From the NCBI GenBank assembly GCA_964035795.1, contig OZ038326.1, forward strand, positions 6,685,759 to 6,749,758: a stretch of 64,000 nt of DNA, given 5' to 3'. Of this stretch, positions 60,661-64,000 are shown piece by piece; position 1 is the first letter of the stretch, and each line of letters starts with the position of its first letter. The notes below the pieces were generated by a model. The model saw only the letters and a list, made by a program, of their open reading frames with translations. It was not told the origin of the DNA and searched no databases. Position numbers and translations under genes: made by a program. This DNA is from Pterobdella sp. o SKG-2022. Its lineage: Eukaryota > Annelida > Clitellata > Hirudinida > Piscicolidae.

Positions 60661-63639
60661 TTCATTTTTTAATGCTTTTTTAGAAACCCTAATAATTAAA
60701 ATAAGCCATTGTCACATCTGTGTCAAATCCTCAACTAATATGCACTCCATAATCAACCTTTTTTTTTTAGTTTTTTTTAGTAAACTCAATATTAATTTTT
60801 ACAAGTTTTATATTTTTGGTAGTCTGTCAATAATTCATTCCCAAAATCTTTTCTACATAATTTGCATTTGCGATTTTTCCTTTGCTTTTGTTATATTTTT
60901 TTTTTTTTTTGACCATTTGAAAATTATATTTCAGTTATAGAATTTGTTAATTCATTGAACATAAACTAATACTTCGTCAAACCAAATCTATAGGGTTCAC
61001 ATTTGAGCAAATCGACGTTTGAAAAAAGAAAAAGGTGTGAGTGTATAGTTTATTTCAAATAAAAATATCATACATAATTCAATTTTCATTGATATTTTTG
61101 AGTTTTGAGAAAGTATTTATTAGTTTCAAACTATTTTAGTCTAAAATATGTTTGAAACCATATATCAAGTACATAAGTACTTTGAAATTTGAGCTCTTCG
61201 GTTGCAAAGGTATATTTTAACCCTGATATAACAAGAACATGCTATTTCATATTTGAAAGATTATGCTTTCATACCCCGACAAAAGAAAGAGACGCCAAAA
61301 GCACGAGGGTGAAGATAGCTAACTTGTAAAAGTTCATGATGTTGATACCTCAATGTTGTTTCCAACTGTTTGTATAGCATGAAGACACGTAGAATTTTTA
61401 AACGCTCAAATCATAATAGATTGAACATGTTTTCATATTTGAAACTCTTACTGATTCATGAGGATTAGAGAAAACAAAGATGGACTCTTTAAGGAATCTT
61501 TCTTTGAGCATATTCTATTTAATCAGCAAGACAGTTAAATTCAGTCTTTTTTAAAATTTTTAGGTCCCACAAACCACTATGCATCGTATTAGATGCTTTT
61601 TCAAGGAAATATTTCATCAACAGAACATATCGCAAATTTGGCATTTAAACATTTTAAAAAGGAGCAAGTTTTTGAATAGAAAGTCAAAACTAAAATTTTT
61701 TCAGAAGCTACATAATTATTTCACATCGGTTTATTTTCGAACGATAAAAATTAACACCATGTTCTATAAATTTACTAATACACAAAGCTTATTGATGTAA
61801 AGTGAATTTTAATTACCTTAGACGTTAATTTGAACTTGTGCTGCAAGTTTAATGTTCAAAAGAGTCGCATTCACGAGTTTCTTTGTTTTTCTCTAGCCGC
61901 TTGCATCTACTATACCTTGGAGTTTTTTAGTGACACTGTATTTTTTCAATCTTGAAGTAAATTAAATATTGTTTCAAATTAATCATGGTATATAAGTTGA
62001 AACTTTAGTAAGACTATTATATAAAAAATGTTGTTATAAATATAATTCCAGTTTTGCGCTAAGTTTGCCTAAGCTTATCGAAAATTATATATCCTTGAAT
62101 AATAATTTTCTCTAAATGCCATTTTTCTAATTCAATTTCATGTTTTTTAATTTTTTCATGGCAATTTAACTTTTTGAAAAACTACTGATTTGACTGAATT
62201 TTGATGTATTATATTACACCTACGTTCCTCCATGTGATAACATAACCTATCTTTATTATCAGGCCGTTAAGTGTTGATTCTAAAATGCTCTCTGCCAAAA
62301 AAGAACTTGTCCTAGAAACCAAACTTGATGAGAGCCGACTGACAAAACAATCCATGTAGCATTCTACAAGAAACAATTATTTAGACAAAATATCTTATGT
62401 AACTCCAAAAGGTTAGTCAAAGTCGTACCGTGAAAAGGTAGCAGCCTTTCAACGTCATGCCAAAAACTCTAATGTCATTTTCGTTGTCATATTAGTCATT
62501 ATCATTTGTCATTTTTTGTTTGTCTTTCTATATAAAAAAGTATTGTGTTAAAAAATTGTTACGTCATATGAACGTAACAATTTTATTAAATTAAATTTTA
62601 TTAAAGTAAATATTTTAAATACGCTTCTGATTTTTTAAAAATTAATTATGAAAATTAGAAGAAACGTTTAAGTTATTAATGATTAAAAATTTGAAAAACT
62701 CTTGTTCGCTATATTATATCAGCTTTGGTATCAACTAGAGATTCGAAATTATTGATAGGTAATTTTTAAAGCAAATTTAACCGCGAGGCTTCCAAGAAGC
62801 CGTTATATTGAACATTTTTAAAAAGTTTCAAATAAATTCTTTAATTTATAAAATTTCATTAATATTTATATCTCATGATTGAAATATTAACCTACTAACA
62901 ATACATTATAACTAAACACAATGGTTTATAGATTTATTAAAACTAACGAAAACGACGGCTCTACGGCGGCGTTCCTATGTTAGGGAATCCAAGTTTTAAA
63001 AAAATATTTACGATACAGTTTTTTCTTTTGTTTTAACACTACATATTCAGTGGATCATAGATTGTTATTCAGGCAAGGGAAGTTCGAGCACGTCTATGCA
63101 CGTAGTACCATTCCTAGGTCAAAAATGTTAAGTTTAGTAAGACAGGCTGATGACGGTCTTTTGTCTATAGAAAAAACACTTTATAATCAGCGACTCATGG
63201 ATCTATTGTTGTGCTGTATTTTTTGCATAACACCAAATTTTGGAACCCAGTTTTTAAAGCCATATAACAATGCAATTAAAGATGGTTGAAAATGGCTACA
63301 AATCCCAAGGGGATATGCTTAAAACTCGATACTGGAAAAAAAATTTAATTCACTTCAGGCAATTAAACATCTTGTGATAACTGCCAGCTATCAATCTCTG
63401 CCTAAACAAACGTCACCATAGCTAAAACCCTGAAAGGCCTATTAGCTAAAAATAGCACCAAATTGAGACAACGGAGTTTACATAAACATTTTTTCCAACC
63501 TTTCACTCATAGCGAAAAATTGAGTCAACGCCGACATCTTTGCACATAAATTGCAAATAAGTCATTAAATTTCACGGATTAAAAGCCAAGCGTCATGAAT
63601 TTTGTTCTTTTATGCAATTTTCTATTCCCAATTTCATTT
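60661..63639. other. 3 kb with nothing recognised
   Basis: AT-rich. A perfect 13-bp-arm hairpin lies at 62552-62584 and a fragment of family B near 62070. The open frame 63050-63289 (+) has balanced composition (KFEHVYARSTIPRSKMLSL) but no known family and no support as an exon. Confidence 0.35.
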
Positions 63640-64000
63640 TTCCTGTTTTGTATACATTCGGCTAATGGTTATAAAGTCGAAATTATGTCGTCAGCACATA
63701 AAAAAAAGTTCCTTAAAAATACCGCTTCTAAACTCTAGACAAAGCTTCCAAAACTAAAATAAAAAGTACAGAGCTCAATACAGATCCCTCATGTACAGTA
63801 CGAATTACACTAAATTCATCGCCGAGTTGGTTATAATACGTTATCGACTTTGCTCCAATGTACATACCCTAAACCCCACAAACAGCCTCAAACTGCCTAC
63901 AAAATCACGTCAACGATAACAAAAAAGTGGGTTTTCAACAGCTTAGTAACTTTTCTGTAAATGATGATCCAAAAAACTGCATCAATGGCGCTTTTATCGT
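63640..64000 (-). mobile_element. non-LTR retrotransposon relic at the window edge
   Basis: The reverse complement of 63790-63870 aligns base by base with 25246-25345 (both run from a GTATATTGGAGCAAA-like block through GGATCTGTATTGAG). It is therefore the RT of the PHD-containing LINE family, minus strand, with stops. It continues beyond the right edge. Confidence 0.7.

Noticed and set aside
63050..63289. 79-codon + frame as a gene
   Set aside because: Composition is plausible but no family, splice signals or neighbours support it.
1..64000. CRISPR arrays, operons, phage or bacterial defence systems
   Set aside because: The window is a spliced eukaryotic genome with no spacer arrays or prokaryotic gene layout.

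Overview
The window is nuclear DNA of an invertebrate metazoan. The evidence is split genes with GT-AG introns, strong AT richness, animal-specific protein families (SLC22 transporter, M13 peptidase, casein kinase 1 gamma, a 24-repeat ankyrin) and many dead non-LTR retrotransposons. I cannot place it in a phylum from sequence alone. The standard genetic code reads through all exons.

Layout, left to right. (1) 151-2832 (+): the 3' part of an SLC22-type transporter, nine exons in continuous phase to a stop codon; the 5' end lies off the window. (2) 3681-7718 (+): exons for the N-terminal half of a neprilysin-like M13 metallopeptidase. The zinc-binding half is not found, and an antisense retrotransposon relic lies just downstream. 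(3) 10488-18728 (+): a complete casein kinase 1 gamma gene, 14 exons in consistent phase, 383 residues, ending in a cysteine-rich tail. Two of its introns are filled by retrotransposon debris. (4) 19113-56526 (+): a complete ankyrin gene, about 42 exons and about 2094 residues, with 24 ANK repeats, two ZU5 domains, UPA, a death domain and a long Asn/Thr-rich C-terminal exon. Its 5' introns are long and full of repeats; its 3' half is compact. (5) 56527-64000: 3' flank, inverted-repeat elements and two more retrotransposon relics.

All four host genes are on the + strand. Only about 0.4 kb separates the kinase stop from the ankyrin start. Ankyrin (membrane-spectrin adaptor) and CK1 gamma (membrane-attached kinase) both act at the plasma membrane, but I see no evidence that the neighbourhood is functional.

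The repeat fraction is the least described part. I recognise a tRNA-derived SINE (two copies), a second repeat of about 340 bp (seven copies) whose end matches the 3' end of a local LINE, two families of hairpin-forming inverted-repeat elements, and at least three kinds of non-LTR retrotransposon. One of these carries a PHD-like zinc finger inside its ORF. About half of the ankyrin introns have A/C-rich rather than T-rich tracts before the acceptor. There is one 200-N gap at 32758-32957.
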